A DNA stretch of 64,000 bases from Clostridiales bacterium (GTDB taxonomy: Bacteria > Bacillota > Clostridia > Christensenellales > CAG-138), in the NCBI GenBank assembly GCA_004556165.1, contig SFIR01000004.1:9338-73337 (forward strand). Reading direction: 5' to 3'. The notes beneath the pieces were generated by a model that was not told where the DNA came from, searched no databases, and was given only the letters and a program-made list of their open reading frames with translations. The position numbers were made by a program, and so were the translations under genes. Within the stretch, counting starts at the first letter, position 1. The number at the start of each line of letters is the position of its first letter. Below, piece by piece: positions 17,276-26,809 of this stretch.

Positions 17276-17539
17276 TTACTCCATTCGTCCGAATTTCATT
17301 TCTTTGCCTTGTTCGTCAAATTTCTTCCGTTTCCCGGTAATTTTACCGGCATCCACTCTCCATACTCCTGTTCTAAACAGGCTGCGCACAATGGATTCAT
17401 CAAAGCTGTCCATATTCGCGGGAGTATGCCGCAGACAAAGCAAGCGAAGCGCCCCGTTTTTTTCCGAATCCTCGGTCACTTCAATCGCTACCCCGCCCTG
17501 AACGGCATCGGCAATTCCGTCCTGGCTGGCGTAGCGCAT
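17276..17539 (-). CDS. Possible small protein or remnant, unrecognised
   Basis: The gap from 17091 to 17646 holds no clear gene. An 87-codon minus-strand frame starting MRYASQDGIADAVQGG looks protein-like (mixed composition, GALRLLCLRH and SLFRTGVWRVDAG segments), but no ribosome site precedes its ATG, and both strands of the same stretch are open in other frames. It could be a decayed gene or chance. Confidence 0.25.
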   Translation of the reverse strand: MRYASQDGIADAVQGGVAIEVTEDSEKNGALRLLCLRHTPANMDSFDESIVRSLFRTGVWRVDAGKITGKRKKFDEQGKEMKFGRME

Positions 17540-17646
17540 TTTAGCATGGGCTGACTAAACAGGGTGTCCGCAAAGGAAATTCCCACCATTCTTTGGCGCT
17601 CCGCAAAATATTCCGCATGGCCGCTTTTCATTGAAAATCAAAGAAA

Positions 17647-18720
17647 TCAGTCTGCTTCGCCTGCAAGCTGGCGTGTGCGCTCGGCCAGGATTAGCGCTTC
17701 AATTATCTCATCCATATCGCCGTCAACGAACTGAGGGAGCTTATACAGCGTCAAGCCGATGCGGTGATCGGTTACTCTGCCCTGCGGGAAATTATAGGTT
17801 CTTATGCGCTCGCTTCGGTCGCCCGAACCGACCTGACTTTTCCTTTCGGAAGCTTCCTTTGCATCCGCTTCCGAACTGTAAAGCTCATAAAGACGGCTTT
17901 TCAGCACCTTCATTGCCTTTTCCTTATTCTGACCCTGACTGCGCTCATCCTGACTCTGGACGACAATGCCCGTCGGAATATGGGTTATTCTTATCGCGCT
18001 GGAGGTCTTATTGACATGCTGGCCGCCTGCGCCGCTTGCTCGGTATGTGTCTATGCGTATGTCGTTCGGGTTGATTTCGACATCAATGCTTTCCGCTTCC
18101 GGAAGCACCGCGACTGTCGCCGCGCTGGTCTGTATCCTTCCCTGCGCCTCGGTCTCGGGTACGCGCTGCACGCGGTGCACTCCGCTTTCATACTTCATGC
18201 GCGCATACGCGCCCCTGCCGTTCAGGCTGAATACGGCTTCCTTCATGCCGCCCATCTCGGTTTCATTGCTGTCGATAAGCTCAAATTTAAAGTTATGACG
18301 CTCCGCATACCGTTGATACATGCGAAGAAGCACCGCACCGAAAAGCGCGGCTTCCTCTCCGCCGGTGCCTGCGCGTATCTCCATGATGACGCTGCGCTCA
18401 TCGTTTTTATCCTTGGGGAGGAGCATGACTTTGAGCTCATCAATCAGAGCTTCCGACTTTTTGCCGAGTTCGCGAAGCTCCTCCTCGGCAAGCTCCTTCA
18501 TATCCCGATCGCTGCCTGCGTCGGCAAGCATCTGCCTGCATTCATCCATCGCTCCTGCGGCCGCAAGGTATTCATCGTATTTGGCTATGATTGGTTCAAG
18601 CGTTGAATGCTCCTTGACGAGCTCACGCCATTTCGCCTGATCCGAAATAACAGCGGGATCGGAGAGCTCCGCTGCGATTTCATCAAAATGCTGTTTCATC
18701 TGCTTAAGTCTTGTAAGCAT
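17647..18720 (-). CDS. prfA: Peptide chain release factor 1
   Basis: The 357-residue protein has the catalytic GGQ in GAGGQHVNKTSSAIRI and the REIRAGTGGEEA-like signature in MEIRAGTGGEEAALF. RF1 reads UAA and UAG and releases the finished peptide on the ribosome. The prmC gene, whose product methylates the GGQ glutamine, lies 11 bases upstream in the same operon. Confidence 0.96.
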   Translation of the reverse strand: MLTRLKQMKQHFDEIAAELSDPAVISDQAKWRELVKEHSTLEPIIAKYDEYLAAAGAMDECRQMLADAGSDRDMKELAEEELRELGKKSEALIDELKVMLLPKDKNDERSVIMEIRAGTGGEEAALFGAVLLRMYQRYAERHNFKFELIDSNETEMGGMKEAVFSLNGRGAYARMKYESGVHRVQRVPETEAQGRIQTSAATVAVLPEAESIDVEINPNDIRIDTYRASGAGGQHVNKTSSAIRITHIPTGIVVQSQDERSQGQNKEKAMKVLKSRLYELYSSEADAKEASERKSQVGSGDRSERIRTYNFPQGRVTDHRIGLTLYKLPQFVDGDMDEIIEALILAERTRQLAGEAD

Positions 18721-18731
18721 AAATAAATTTC

Positions 18732-19571
18732 CTAAATCTTTATTCCGTCCACTGCGATGACCCTGTCGAGCCCGCAGATATCCTTAATTATCCTGACATT
18801 TCCGCAGCAGGCAAAAAGCTCATTGACGCTTTCGGCCTGATCGAAGCCTATTTCCATAAGGAGCACTCCGTTTTCGTTAAGATGCTCCGAAAAACCATCC
18901 TTTATCCTGCGGTAAAAATCAAGTCCGTCCTCTCCGCCGTCAAGTGCGAGCCTCGGTTCGTGCAGAACCTCGCCTTGCAGGCTTCCGCATTCTGCGCTTC
19001 TGATGTACGGAGGGTTAGCGGTGATGACATCAAATCTGCCTTCGATATTTGAAAACAAATTGCTTTTTACCGGTTTACAATCCGTACCGTTCAGCAGGGC
19101 ATTGGTTTTTGCAATCTCAAGCGCCTTTTCGCTTATATCGGACAGGATTGCGCCTATCCCGGTGCGCTTTGCAAGGGAAATGCCTATGCAGCCCGAGCCC
19201 GTGCATATATCGAGTAAACTTCGGTAACCGCGCTCACCGATAATCCTTTCCGCTTCCTCGGCGAGGGTCTCGGTATCCTGACGCGGTATCAATACGTCTT
19301 TATTTACCTTGAAGGTCAGACCCATGAATTCCCATTCGCCCAGTATGTACTGGAGGGGTTCATGCGTTTTTCTTCTTTCGATAAGGGAAATGAGCCTTGC
19401 CTCGTCCTCTTCTTTCATAGGGCTTTCAAGCTCAACCGCACCGAGCCTTGATTTTCCGAGAACATATGCGTAGAGCTGTTTCAATTCAAACTCCGCTTCC
19501 CTCTCATCCCCGGAAACGCCTGAAAGCTCGGGTATCAGTTTTTTCAGTTGTTCCCTCGAAGAAACGATCAT
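18732..19571 (-). CDS. prmC: Release factor glutamine methyltransferase PrmC
   Basis: The 279-residue protein has the SAM-binding motif LLDICTGSGCIGISLAKR and the NPPY active-site motif in ITANPPYIRSAE. It N5-methylates the GGQ glutamine of release factors. Its ATG overlaps the stop of the DUF1385 gene by 4 bases, and prfA follows. The three-gene DUF1385-prmC-prfA order is common in Clostridia, where rpmE often leads; rpmE is absent here. Confidence 0.94.
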   Translation of the reverse strand: MIVSSREQLKKLIPELSGVSGDEREAEFELKQLYAYVLGKSRLGAVELESPMKEEDEARLISLIERRKTHEPLQYILGEWEFMGLTFKVNKDVLIPRQDTETLAEEAERIIGERGYRSLLDICTGSGCIGISLAKRTGIGAILSDISEKALEIAKTNALLNGTDCKPVKSNLFSNIEGRFDVITANPPYIRSAECGSLQGEVLHEPRLALDGGEDGLDFYRRIKDGFSEHLNENGVLLMEIGFDQAESVNELFACCGNVRIIKDICGLDRVIAVDGIKI

Positions 19572-20623
19572 GCCTCCGTGGGAGCTTCAATAGCAGGCTC
19601 TGCTTTCTTCTCTGCTTTTTCCTCTGCTTTTTCCTCGTTCTTTTCCTCTGCCTGCGAATTATAGTATTCACAGGTTCTCTCGCCCATTGCGATATAGAAT
19701 GCAGCCATTGCGACCTCGATCATATCCTCGGTGGGTTCGGCAGTGGTTATGAGCTGAAGCCCCATACCGGGAGCACGAATTATCTTGGTGAGCCAATTAT
19801 CCGTCTTGGCTGCCGCCTGCAGCACCTCATAGCTGATGCCTGCGATTAAGGGCAGACATATAATCCTAACGCCGAAGCGGAACAGGAATGCGAGCACCTT
19901 ATTATCTATATTCACATGCAGAACGAAATTCAGTATAACATCCACAACTGTCAATACGATTATAGAAATCGCCATGACGAGAAAGAGGTAGTTCGTGCCG
20001 CAGCGAGGATGCAGCCTTTTATACTTCATTGCGTTCTTCGGGGTAAGCTCGTCCCCTGCCTCATAGCAGGCGATGGTCTTATGCTCCGCACCGTGATACA
20101 TGAAAAGCCTCTTGGTCTCCTTCATTGCCGAACAAAGGAACAGATAACCTATATAGATTCCAACCCTAAGTACGCCCTCAACGAGCGAACGCCAAACCCC
20201 CGTATTGCTTCCGAAGATCAGGGATGAAATGAGCTGAGGAAGGAAGATAAACAGACCGACCGCAAGCAGAATGCCGAGGACGAGAGCAAAGCCCATGACG
20301 ACATCCTCGATATCCTTTCCAAAGGTCTTTGCGAGCCACTTTTCGAATTTACTCGGCTCTTCATCCTTAAAGGCGTCCTCGCCGTACATATTCGCCGAAT
20401 CCATTATCGTCCTGTAACCGGTGGTGAGCGAATCTACAAACGCGACGCAGCCGCGAACAACGGGAAGGCCTAAAAGGGTTCCCTTTTTGGCTTTATTCTC
20501 ATGATCGCTGTACTGCGTAACTATCTTGCCGTCCGCACGGCGCACAGCCATTGCTATGCCCGTGGGCGAACGCATCATGACGCCTTCCATGACGGCTTGA
20601 CCGCCGACATTGCATCGTTTCAT
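19568..20623 (-). CDS. DUF1385 membrane protein (YqhQ-like)
   Basis: The start KRCNVGGQAVMEGVMMRSP is diagnostic of DUF1385. Four or so membrane segments occupy residues 115-255, with an MYHGAEHKTIACYEAG motif (histidines and an acidic pair, possibly metal-binding) between them. The C-terminus is a Lys/Glu/Ala-rich tail. The function is not known. The ATG at 20623 has AAAGGAAA upstream; the longer frame adds six codons. It is the first gene of the prmC-prfA unit. Confidence 0.88.
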   Translation of the reverse strand: MKRCNVGGQAVMEGVMMRSPTGIAMAVRRADGKIVTQYSDHENKAKKGTLLGLPVVRGCVAFVDSLTTGYRTIMDSANMYGEDAFKDEEPSKFEKWLAKTFGKDIEDVVMGFALVLGILLAVGLFIFLPQLISSLIFGSNTGVWRSLVEGVLRVGIYIGYLFLCSAMKETKRLFMYHGAEHKTIACYEAGDELTPKNAMKYKRLHPRCGTNYLFLVMAISIIVLTVVDVILNFVLHVNIDNKVLAFLFRFGVRIICLPLIAGISYEVLQAAAKTDNWLTKIIRAPGMGLQLITTAEPTEDMIEVAMAAFYIAMGERTCEYYNSQAEEKNEEKAEEKAEKKAEPAIEAPTEA

Positions 20624-20648
20624 ATTGGTTTCCTTTCGCATTTCAGTG

Positions 20649-22049
20649 TCATGCCTTCTGCCAGGTGGTGCCGTCCTTGGTATCCTTGAGGACTATGCCC
20701 TTTGCGGCAAGCTCATTCCTTATCTCATCGGCACGGGCGTAATTCTTATTCTTCTTGGCTTCGGCACGCTCCGCAATGAGCTTTTCGACATATTCCTTGA
20801 GCTCGTCGCTGTGCTGAACCTCTTCTGCGATGAGGCCGAGGGAAAGCACCCTGTCGAAATCCTCAACGATCTTTATTTTGGTATTGCCCGTCGTATTCTC
20901 CTTGAGTGCATCATACAGGACGGTGAGGGCCAGCGAGGTATTGAGGTCGTTGCCGAGGTTCTCTACAAAACGGGCGCGGTACATTTCAAATACCTTTTCA
21001 TCAACTTCGCCCTCTCGGGGTATTGCGGCAATGCGGCTCACGAGCTTTTCATAAGCGGCTTTGGAATTATTGAGCGTATCATAGCTGAATTCGAGCGGCT
21101 TCCTGTAATGGCTCTGGAGGCAGAAAAGCCTGTAAACGAGGGGATCATAGCCCTTTTCCTCAAGCACGGATACGGTGAGAATATTGCCCTTGGATTTGCT
21201 CATCTTGCCCTCACGGTCGTTGAGGTGCTGGACGTGGAACCAGTGACTGCACCAGGGATGGCCGAGCGCGGCTTCGCTCTGGGCGATCTCATTGGTATGG
21301 TGCGGAAAGATATTATCGACGCCGCCGCAGTGCAGATCACAGTACTCGCCGAGATGCTTTATGCTGATAGCGGAACACTCGATATGCCAGCCGGGATAGC
21401 CGACGCCCCAGGGACTGTCCCATTTCAGCTCCTGAGAATCGAATTTGGACTTGGTGAACCAGAGCACGAAATCCGATTTATTTCTCTTATTGCCGTCCTC
21501 CTGAACATCATCACGAACGCCGACGAGCAGATCCTCCGAGGAATGACCGGTCAGAGCATAGTAGTCTTTGAGCTTCGAGGTATCGAAATAGATGTTGCCG
21601 CCTGCTTCATAGGCATAGCCGCCGTCAAAGAGCTTTTCGATGAGCTTAATGTATTCATCTATGCAGTTCGTTGCAGGTTCAACTACATCGGGCGTCTTGA
21701 TGTTGAGCTTTTTGCAGTCTTCAAAGAAGGCGTTTTCATAGAACTTCGCTATCTCCATGACGGTCTTGCCCTCGCGCTTTGCGCCTGCGACCATCTTATC
21801 TTCGCCGGTATCGCTGTCGCTTGCGAGATGACCGACATCGGTGATATTCATGACGCGCTTGACATCGTACCCTGCATAGCGGAGGAACTTTTCGAGAACA
21901 TCCTCCATGATGTAGGAACGGAGATTGCCGATATGAGCAAAATGGTACACGGTCGGGCCGCAGGTGTACATTTTGACCTTGCCGGGTTCATGGGTTTTGA
22001 ACTCGTCAACAGTCTTTGTAAGGGTATTATAAAGGTAAACTTTTTCCAT
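20649..22049 (-). CDS. cysS: Cysteinyl-tRNA synthetase
   Basis: The HIGH-type motif occurs as HFAHIGN after TCGPTVY, and KMSKS as GKMSKSKGN. The zinc ligands include the cysteine in YTCGPT and the HIECSA segment. The enzyme charges tRNA-Cys with cysteine. The 466-residue length is normal and the DALR-like end is intact. The opposite strand is open for more than 500 codons here, an effect of codon bias. Confidence 0.96.
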   Translation of the reverse strand: MEKVYLYNTLTKTVDEFKTHEPGKVKMYTCGPTVYHFAHIGNLRSYIMEDVLEKFLRYAGYDVKRVMNITDVGHLASDSDTGEDKMVAGAKREGKTVMEIAKFYENAFFEDCKKLNIKTPDVVEPATNCIDEYIKLIEKLFDGGYAYEAGGNIYFDTSKLKDYYALTGHSSEDLLVGVRDDVQEDGNKRNKSDFVLWFTKSKFDSQELKWDSPWGVGYPGWHIECSAISIKHLGEYCDLHCGGVDNIFPHHTNEIAQSEAALGHPWCSHWFHVQHLNDREGKMSKSKGNILTVSVLEEKGYDPLVYRLFCLQSHYRKPLEFSYDTLNNSKAAYEKLVSRIAAIPREGEVDEKVFEMYRARFVENLGNDLNTSLALTVLYDALKENTTGNTKIKIVEDFDRVLSLGLIAEEVQHSDELKEYVEKLIAERAEAKKNKNYARADEIRNELAAKGIVLKDTKDGTTWQKA

Positions 22050-22079
22050 ATTACTTTCCTGACAATGATTTATTTCTAT

Positions 22080-22105
22080 CCGGCAGGGTCTATTTTCACT
22101 GCCGG
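22080..22105 (-). terminator. Hairpin between PTS gene and cysS
   Basis: CCGGCAG pairs with CTGCCGG around a 12-base loop, just past the PTS IIC stop on the minus strand. A weak T run follows, so termination is likely only in part. Confidence 0.4.
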
Positions 22106-22122
22106 AGCGATTAAATTATTCG

Positions 22123-23208
22123 CTATTCGAGGAGCATATCCCCGTTTTTTATCCAGCCTATCTTTCTGAGCAGCTCGCTCGTGATATATGAGATAAGCGC
22201 GGGGGCGACTATATGCAGGAGCAGGACTTTAAGCAGTATGCTCCACCAGCTTGCGCCGAGACCGAGCATAGTGGTGAAGGTTCCGATCTGGCCTACAAAG
22301 CCGCATGTTCCCATGCCGCCGGCAACGCCCTCATTCATCATCATAAATACAGTGGTGCTGAGAGGCCCAAGTATGGCGCTTGCAAGGGTCGGAGGAATCA
22401 GTATTGCAGGATGGCGAAGGATATTCGGAACCTGCAGCATGGATGTGCCGATGCCCTGCGATATGAGCCCTCCCCATTTATTCTCACGGAAGCTTGCAAC
22501 GGCAAAGCCAACCATCTGGCATGAGCAGCCGACGGTCGCAGCGCCTGCCGCAAGGCGGATTCCCTCAAGCGTTTCGGGGCTGAGCCCTTCGGCGGAGGTA
22601 ACAAAGATCATCGCTGCAAGAGCTGCGCTCGAAATGGGAGCGGTAAGAATAAGCCCCATAATAACTGATATGACAATGCCCATCGGAATGGGATTCATAT
22701 GCGTTGCATTTCCGATAACGACGCCGAGCCAGCGCATGAAGCTGCCGAGTGGTGTGCCGAGAAGAAGCCCAATGATACCGCCCGATATGATAGCGGCAAA
22801 GGGTACGACAAGAATATCGACCTTGGTCCTTCCCTCGATGAGCCTTCCTATCTCAACGCCGACGAGCGCCGCGACATATGCCCCGACAGGACCTGCACCG
22901 CCCGCTCCGCTCGTATAGCCGATCGCGCCGACGACTGCGGCAGAGCATATCGTCAATATCTTCGCCTTGAGCCCGACAGCGATTGCAACGCCGATAGCAG
23001 CACCCACGACCGCTCCGGATTGAGCAACGGTCACAATGGGCGTCAGAATATCGGTAATGAAGGGTATCTTCGCAAACTGTGCTATTATCGTCCCGATAAG
23101 GAGCGAAGCGAAAAGGCCCTTTGCCATAGAACCGAGGGCAACGATAAAGTATCTGTTGGCATAGTGCTTAACGGTTTCGCCGAAGCTGCGCTTTGTTTTC
23201 GTTTCCAT
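22123..23208 (-). CDS. PTS sugar transporter EIIC-like membrane protein
   Basis: The 361-residue protein is mostly membrane helices with Gly/Ala-rich loops and matches the PTS_EIIC_2-type proteins of Clostridia (motifs GAGGAGPVGAYVAALVG and MNEGVAGGMGTCGFVGQ). EIIC subunits move and phosphorylate sugars with EIIA and EIIB partners. No IIA or IIB gene is nearby, so the substrate is unknown and it may act in another way. No cytoplasmic domain is fused. Confidence 0.78.
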   Translation of the reverse strand: METKTKRSFGETVKHYANRYFIVALGSMAKGLFASLLIGTIIAQFAKIPFITDILTPIVTVAQSGAVVGAAIGVAIAVGLKAKILTICSAAVVGAIGYTSGAGGAGPVGAYVAALVGVEIGRLIEGRTKVDILVVPFAAIISGGIIGLLLGTPLGSFMRWLGVVIGNATHMNPIPMGIVISVIMGLILTAPISSAALAAMIFVTSAEGLSPETLEGIRLAAGAATVGCSCQMVGFAVASFRENKWGGLISQGIGTSMLQVPNILRHPAILIPPTLASAILGPLSTTVFMMMNEGVAGGMGTCGFVGQIGTFTTMLGLGASWWSILLKVLLLHIVAPALISYITSELLRKIGWIKNGDMLLE

Positions 23209-23246
23209 GCTTATTTCGTCCTTAGTGTTGTTGTATTATGCATTGT

Positions 23247-23284
23247 ATCGGACTGCCGCATCCGGCATATCACGGCAATCCGAT
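23247..23284 (-). terminator. Long hairpin after the membrane lipoprotein gene
   Basis: On the minus strand a 12-bp stem with one wobble (arms 23284-23273 and 23258-23247) follows the stop codon at 23297. There is no clear T run. It may separate the lipoprotein gene from the PTS gene. Confidence 0.45.
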
Positions 23285-23296
23285 AAAAACTATCTG

Positions 23297-24265
23297 TTAC
23301 TTTTTCCTGACGTCATCCACGGTGGGCTCGTCATCATCAAATTCGAATGCGGCATTGGGGGCTTTGAGATCGCGGCCCGAATTGCGCTTCTCGGTCGCTT
23401 CCTGCATTGCCTTTTTATCGATCATTCCGTTGGTGACGGCGATGCCTGCAATAAATGCGGCGATTGCGGCAATGAATACGATATTCTTGATAGTCCCGAG
23501 GGAGTTCTTTGCATCACATATGCCGATGACGCCGGAGCCTATCATGAGAAGGCCAACAACTATGCAGCAGATTTTGGTAACGAGCCTGTACGGCTTTTCC
23601 TTGCCCTCCTTGAGGAATTCGGCTTTGTAGAGCTTGCCCTTTCCGCTGACGCCGGTAATGAAGATGTAAAGGCCGAAGCCGATGATGAGAATATCAAAGA
23701 AGAAGCTCTTGCGGCTGACCTTAACGGTAACCTCCGCGCTGTTGTATTCCTCGAGGTATTCACCGGTGATCTCCTCAATCTCCTCTTCATCTTCACCGTC
23801 CGCAGCTTCCTCGTCTGCATCGTTCACTTCATCCGCATTATTCACCGTTTTCTTCACAGCGGTTATTTTTACCGTGCCGAGCTCCTTTGCGGTTATCTCA
23901 ATATTTCCCGATGATGTAAAAGCCCATTCCACTTTATCCGCAGGAAGCTCATTTCCCTCCGAGTCAAAGGCAACGACTTTGATATCGATCAGGTTTTCAT
24001 CCGCAATCGCACCGGAGGAACCGCCGTAATACACATAGGCAATGGCAGTTTTTGAATTAACCGTTATGGAATCGGCATATGTGCCTATGGCAAGGGGCTG
24101 AAAATCAAAAGTCCCGGGAAGACCTTCTACGGCTTCTACCGTGGGCTGAGTGTTGGTCGTGCCGGAATACGGCAGGCAGCCGGTCATGGTCATGAGAGCA
24201 AATGCGATAAGCATTATGCCTGCAAGTGTGGTAACGATTCTTGTGCGGATAGTAGTCTTTTTCAT
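23297..24265 (-). CDS. Lipoprotein with three membrane helices, unknown function
   Basis: I do not recognise a family. The start at 24265 (MKKTTIRTRIV) has a GGAG site; an 18-codon upstream extension lacks one. A signal segment ends in a lipobox-like LMTMTGC. Residues 30-180 form an Ig-like extracellular region (SITVNSKTAIAYVYYGG, then IDIKVVAFDSEG), ending in an Asp/Glu-rich stretch. Three membrane helices follow, and the cytoplasmic tail is charged (FEFDDDEPTVDDV). It lies downstream of kamC with an 83-base gap. Confidence 0.7.
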   Translation of the reverse strand: MKKTTIRTRIVTTLAGIMLIAFALMTMTGCLPYSGTTNTQPTVEAVEGLPGTFDFQPLAIGTYADSITVNSKTAIAYVYYGGSSGAIADENLIDIKVVAFDSEGNELPADKVEWAFTSSGNIEITAKELGTVKITAVKKTVNNADEVNDADEEAADGEDEEEIEEITGEYLEEYNSAEVTVKVSRKSFFFDILIIGFGLYIFITGVSGKGKLYKAEFLKEGKEKPYRLVTKICCIVVGLLMIGSGVIGICDAKNSLGTIKNIVFIAAIAAFIAGIAVTNGMIDKKAMQEATEKRNSGRDLKAPNAAFEFDDDEPTVDDVRKK

Positions 24266-24348
24266 ATTGTTCTCCGTTCTTTTATATTGCACTAAATTAC
24301 ATATGCCGTTTCTGCGCATTCACAGCGCAAGCGGACATAGAAATTCCA

Positions 24349-25797
24349 TCAGTCTTCGACGAGGCGCATAAAGCTCTCATCGACATTGAGCGCGCGGCAG
24401 ATTGTCAGCGCATCCTTGGGCGGTTCTTCATCGCTGTTTACGGGATAAACTCCGTAATCCATGAATTTTTCAAGCACATGCATCCTGTTTTCGCAATGTG
24501 CCATGGCCTCTTCGAGCGTTTTCCTGTCGGCATTTTTAAGGCCCAGCACCTGATAATGCGCTCCTGCGAGGCATGCGACATCATCAAAATGCGTGGTTAG
24601 CAGCGCAAAGGTATCCTTTGAAGCATTGAAGAACCTTACCGCTGCGCGCACCAGAGCAGCACCCTCGTCGGGATTCGTGCCCCTTGCGAACTCATCAATG
24701 AGTATGAGCCTTTGCCCTTCCGTATTTTTTGTAATCACTTCATTGAAGCGAACCATCTCGCCGCCAAAGCTCGAAAGCCCCGATTCCGTATCCTCCTTAT
24801 CCTCTTTGATAAGGTCGATATCGGAGAGCAGCGGCAGCTCCATCCTTTCGCAAAACACCGGCATACCGGTTAGAGCGAGCATACAGGAAAGCGCGAGGGT
24901 CTTTATCGTTACGGACTTTCCGCCCATGTTTGCCCCGGTTATCACTGTTGAACCGGGCTTCAGCTCCATGCTTACGGGTACAAAGCTTCTTCCCTTTTCA
25001 TTGAGCCTGTTATCAAGCATTGGGTTCACCATGCCCGATACGCTGATTGTATCGGAATTTCTCTTTATGCCGGGTATAATGCCGCCTGATTCAGCGCAGA
25101 GCTTCGCCTTCGCCATGGCAAGATCAAGCATACCGATATGCTTTATGCATAAAAGAAGCTCATTGGCATACTCGGAAAGCGCTTTTGACATCTCGGAGCG
25201 TATCCTTGCTTCTTCATGTTCTTCACGGGCGGCAAGGGCTGTGACCGCGATATTGAGGCTTTCCTTTTCGGCTTTTTCGGCATTTCTCAGGCTTAGATCG
25301 AGTTTTTTTCGTTCCGACCTGATCTTCCTAAGCTCCTCCGAGCAGCAGTCGCTGACTCTGAAGGTCTGAGTCCTCATTCCGTCCGGGTCAACGATATCGA
25401 GCGCTTTGGGGAAAGTGCGGATATCTATGCCGATTAGCTCGCTGCCGCTGATAAGCTCATTATACGCAGGAACCAGCCTGTCAAGGCTTATAAGAAAGCG
25501 TTTTATCTCGAAAAGCTCCACATCGTTAAGGACATAGCTCTCCGTTCTTTTAATGCTTCGGCGCACATCCTTAAAATACATCAATGCGCGCTCGACCTTT
25601 TCAAATTGCGCCTTTCTCGTCCTGTAAAGCTCCGCCATCACTCCGAGACGGGAGTATTCCTCCATGAGCAGGTCATATTCCTTCGGGGTATAGGGTTTCT
25701 GCTTCCGAATCAGCTCTTCACCATAAGGCGAGGAGGGCTGCAATCCGTTTTTGACATAGGAATAGCCTATGCTCACGAGTTGGTTTCCGTTCAGCAT
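24349..25797 (-). CDS. KamC-like MutS-family ATPase
   Basis: The C-terminal half is a MutS-type ABC ATPase with Walker A TGANMGGKSVTIK, a signature ESGLSSFGGEMVRF and Walker B RLILIDEFARGTN. The N-terminal half is helical, like a MutS lever, and lacks the mismatch-binding domain. At 482 residues it fits KamC, a reactivase partner of lysine 5,6-aminomutase, more than MutS or MutS2. It overlaps the KamB-like gene by 7 bases, which supports a paired role. GAGGAGGG precedes the ATG. No kamDE genes are in the window, so the client enzyme is unknown. Confidence 0.72.
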   Translation of the reverse strand: MLNGNQLVSIGYSYVKNGLQPSSPYGEELIRKQKPYTPKEYDLLMEEYSRLGVMAELYRTRKAQFEKVERALMYFKDVRRSIKRTESYVLNDVELFEIKRFLISLDRLVPAYNELISGSELIGIDIRTFPKALDIVDPDGMRTQTFRVSDCCSEELRKIRSERKKLDLSLRNAEKAEKESLNIAVTALAAREEHEEARIRSEMSKALSEYANELLLCIKHIGMLDLAMAKAKLCAESGGIIPGIKRNSDTISVSGMVNPMLDNRLNEKGRSFVPVSMELKPGSTVITGANMGGKSVTIKTLALSCMLALTGMPVFCERMELPLLSDIDLIKEDKEDTESGLSSFGGEMVRFNEVITKNTEGQRLILIDEFARGTNPDEGAALVRAAVRFFNASKDTFALLTTHFDDVACLAGAHYQVLGLKNADRKTLEEAMAHCENRMHVLEKFMDYGVYPVNSDEEPPKDALTICRALNVDESFMRLVED

Positions 25798-26789
25798 ATT
25801 CCCTCCTCCTCAAAAACATTTATAGCTTTAACCCTCTCCGGAAGCTCTTCCGATACCGCATCGTAAAAAGCATTCTTATCGTAATGGCTGCCGTAAGCGG
25901 AGAACGGATTGACCGTAACCGCAAGGAGCTTTGTCATCTTAATGACTCTGAAGCGGAACCCGGCAAGCCCGAGCTTATCGAAATTCGATTTGCAGAGCAA
26001 AAGCTTGCTTCCGTCCTCGACTATCAGTTCCGTTTCCTTTTTGAGCTTGCCGAGGCTGAGCAGCTGCGAGGCTGCCGAATCGGTGATGCCGCCGCGAAGC
26101 ACCAGCGCAGAATACGTTTTTTTCCTAAGCTCGTCCAAAGCTTCGGTGAGCTCTGAAAAGCCCAGTATTTCGCCGTTCTCTATCAAAGAAAACTTCTTTT
26201 CAATGCCGTTCACATCATATTCCGTCCTCGGAAGGCTCATTATCCTCGCACAATAGGCGGTATCCGAAACGGTCTTAGCCATATCGGGTGAATAGCTTGC
26301 ACCGCTCGAAAGGATGAGCGCTTCGCTGACGGACGGCACGGCAAGGGATCTCCTTCCGAGCGCGCCGTCGAGAAAAACCCTTTTCGCGCCATAAGAAAAG
26401 AGCATGTCCCGAATACATGCGAGCTGGGTCGAGATGGACGGCCCTGCAATCTGAATAAAGCCATCGCTCATCGCACGGATCAGGGCTACATCCCCCATCG
26501 GCGTACCGTAGGGCGTGACATCGAGTATCTCCCTTGAAACCGTACCGAGCGGTATTGCCTTCTCCGCAGTCGCAAAAAGCGTCCCGCAATGAACATGTAT
26601 CTCCGGTTTCTTGGTATTGGTAACGAGGTCGCTGCGCTCGCCGTCACGGCCGATAGAGGTAAGGCCTATCGTTTCTCCGTGCTTATTGCATGCACCGATA
26701 AGCCCGTTCAAGACCGTGGTCTTGCCGGCATTTTTGCATATCCCGATCGTGGATACCGATGCATATGGCTCTATCAGTTCGTACAGCAA
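25791..26789 (-). CDS. KamB-like reactivase subunit (P-loop protein)
   Basis: The N-terminus has a P-loop, GICKNAGKTTVLNGL, followed by TIGLTSIGRDGE, a switch-like stretch. This pattern matches KamB of the lysine 5,6-aminomutase system, which works with KamC. It starts with TTG, but a GGAGG site lies 7 bases upstream and no better start exists. It has its own promoter. In lysine-fermenting clusters kamB and kamC sit beside kamDE, kal and kce; here none is present, so the name rests on sequence only. Confidence 0.68.
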   Translation of the reverse strand: MLYELIEPYASVSTIGICKNAGKTTVLNGLIGACNKHGETIGLTSIGRDGERSDLVTNTKKPEIHVHCGTLFATAEKAIPLGTVSREILDVTPYGTPMGDVALIRAMSDGFIQIAGPSISTQLACIRDMLFSYGAKRVFLDGALGRRSLAVPSVSEALILSSGASYSPDMAKTVSDTAYCARIMSLPRTEYDVNGIEKKFSLIENGEILGFSELTEALDELRKKTYSALVLRGGITDSAASQLLSLGKLKKETELIVEDGSKLLLCKSNFDKLGLAGFRFRVIKMTKLLAVTVNPFSAYGSHYDKNAFYDAVSEELPERVKAINVFEEEGIC

Positions 26790-26809
26790 GCTACAATCCT
26801 CCGATTACC

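Noticed and set aside
20610..22169. 519-codon open frame on the plus strand opposite cysS
   Set aside because: It is antisense to a clear cysS with all motifs. Strong codon bias leaves the opposite strand open; the product resembles no family and has a low-complexity look.
24349..25797. MutS mismatch repair protein
   Set aside because: It is too short, lacks the mismatch-binding domain and pairs with a KamB-like gene, so a KamC-like role fits better.
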